From positions 55,626,498 to 55,690,497 of the forward strand of contig CM036764.1 of NCBI GenBank assembly GCA_020796225.1: DNA of 64,000 nucleotides, written 5' to 3'. Position 1 is the stretch's first letter. Each line of letters begins with the position of its first letter. Shown here one piece after another: positions 63,148 through 64,000 of this stretch. Both the position numbers and the translations under genes were made by a program. The notes beneath the pieces are model-generated. The model saw only the letters and a list, made by a program, of their open reading frames with translations. It searched no databases and was not told where the DNA came from. This DNA comes from Arion vulgaris. Its lineage: Eukaryota; Mollusca; Gastropoda; Stylommatophora; Arionidae.

Positions 63148-64000
63148 ATAGACAAGTTGCTGGAGAAAATAATTGCCAGAAAAATATCCTGCCAACTAGA
63201 GAGGTTACGTCTCCTTCCACCCACCCTTGGAGGGTACCGTCCATATAGAGAGACATGGCGTAACGCAGCGGTGTTCGCCTACGATGTCTATGAGGGTTTT
63301 CACTCGGGCATTGAGACATGTGCTGCTGCAATTGACCTTGAAGATGCCTATAATAGAGTGCCGTTGCATTTTTAATGGTGCAGCTGACTGAACTCAATAT
63401 CAGCCCATTCCTCCTCAATTGGATCTTTGCGGCCCTCTTCCAGCGAAAGATAGTGTTTAAATGTGGCAGTTGGGCGTCATCAGCAACAACAATCCACCCT
63501 GGCTTACCACAAGGTGTCACCATTATCTCCAGTGTTGTTCAATGCCTATACTGTGAGCATCATAAAAGAGCAGATCACGGGTAGAGGAAGGACAATGTCA
63601 TATACAGATGATGTGTTGATGTATCGTCAGGGCAAGGATAGAGAACAGCTTGTGGAGGAACTTCAGTCAGAACTCGACTGCATAGGTAGATGGTGCGTTG
63701 AAGCAGGAGCATTGGTCAACCCCACAAAAGCAGCGGTGACATGGTTCTCTTTAAACAACCACATCGTCAACACTCCAACACCATTTGTGGTTTTGTGTTC
63801 AGAGGTGGTGGAGCGATCTCAGTCTATGAAATACCTGGGGTTGCGTTTTGATCGTAGTCTAGCTTTTACGGAACACATAGCTCATGTGATAATGAAGGCG
63901 AGGAAAGGTTTGACTGCGATGAGGGTAATGGCTGCTGCGGATTGTGAACAGCGCCATCTTTGTATTTTATACCAGGGTCTGGTCCTTTCTGTGCTTGAGT
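63147..64000 (+). pseudogene. Non-LTR retrotransposon reverse transcriptase, 5'-truncated, frameshifted, off window end
   Basis: Reads in three successive frames. Frame a (63147-63375): DKLLEKIIARKISCQLERLR, LLPPTLGGYRPYRETWRNAA, CAAAIDLEDAYNRVPLHF and a stop, with the first catalytic Asp (AIDLEDAYN). Frame b (63375-63513): LTELNISPFLLNWIFAALFQ, RKIVFKCGSWAS, HPGLPQG. Frame c (from about 63514): SPLSPVLFNAYTVSI, MSYTDDVLMYRQGKDREQLV with the YxDD catalytic motif, ELDCIGRWCVEAGALVNPTK, MKYLGLRFDRSLAFTEHI. The blocks follow normal RT order, so two frameshifts or stops kill it. The sequence is of the LINE group that carries a C-terminal RNase H, which would lie beyond the window. The left edge is the 21-bp array. 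No endonuclease. Confidence 0.88.

Noticed and set aside
62770..63375. 201-aa protein with N-terminal repeats fused to a reverse transcriptase
   Set aside because: The frame enters the RT fragment from the 21-bp array by chance. The RT is 5'-truncated at that point and stops after the first catalytic block.

Overview
This window is eukaryotic, almost certainly metazoan, nuclear DNA that is nearly all non-coding. It lacks the features expected of bacterial sequence (packed genes, ribosome binding sites). It holds tRNA-derived SINEs with Pol III A and B boxes, many broken non-LTR retrotransposon (LINE) tails, a Tc1/mariner-type transposon in a TA target, GT/CT/GATA-type microsatellites and a very large load of minisatellites. 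The repeat spectrum fits a marine invertebrate, most likely a mollusc, but no host gene is present to confirm this. I found no host protein-coding gene, rRNA or functional tRNA that I can support.

Layout. 0-2.7 kb: LINE tails, a dispersed repeat (family C) and a SINE with perfect target-site duplications (TSDs). 2.75-7.8 kb: a 51-bp minisatellite of about 98 copies, most carrying a CACGTG E-box. 8-13 kb: 25-bp, 37-bp, 29-bp and 31/26-bp arrays. 13.4-20.2 kb: fragments of related 3'-tail repeats (families A and B), a LINE RNase H remnant, and a LINE fragment split by a 2.17-kb Tc1/mariner element (17276-19443). 20.4-22 kb: long polypyrimidine tracts. 22.3-25.7 kb: arrays, a SINE insertion and a GC-rich dispersed element (D). 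26-35.8 kb: arrays of 30, 42, 67, 70, 17 and 37 bp. 36-46 kb: SINE, arrays, LINE tails and Penelope-like tail motifs. 46-58 kb: more arrays, a probable non-autonomous Tc1-like element (48901-49635) and LINE tails. 58-64 kb: SINEs, a 475-bp triplication, and a LINE reverse-transcriptase fragment that runs off the end.

By hand tally close to half of the window (about 30 kb) is tandem repeat, in more than 45 separate arrays with unrelated units. Long open frames occur mainly where the unit length is a multiple of three (21, 24, 30, 39, 42 bp) or where the unit lacks stops in every frame (25 bp). They are frame artefacts, not genes. The most interesting structure is how arrays relate to mobile elements. 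Many arrays can be traced to a piece of a neighbouring SINE or LINE: the tRNA-like head, the 3' terminus, or the region coding for the LINE C-terminus. Several arrays also show higher-order periodicity (120, 124 and 578 bp). Two SINE insertions have an empty paralogous site elsewhere in this same window, which gives unusually clean insertion evidence.
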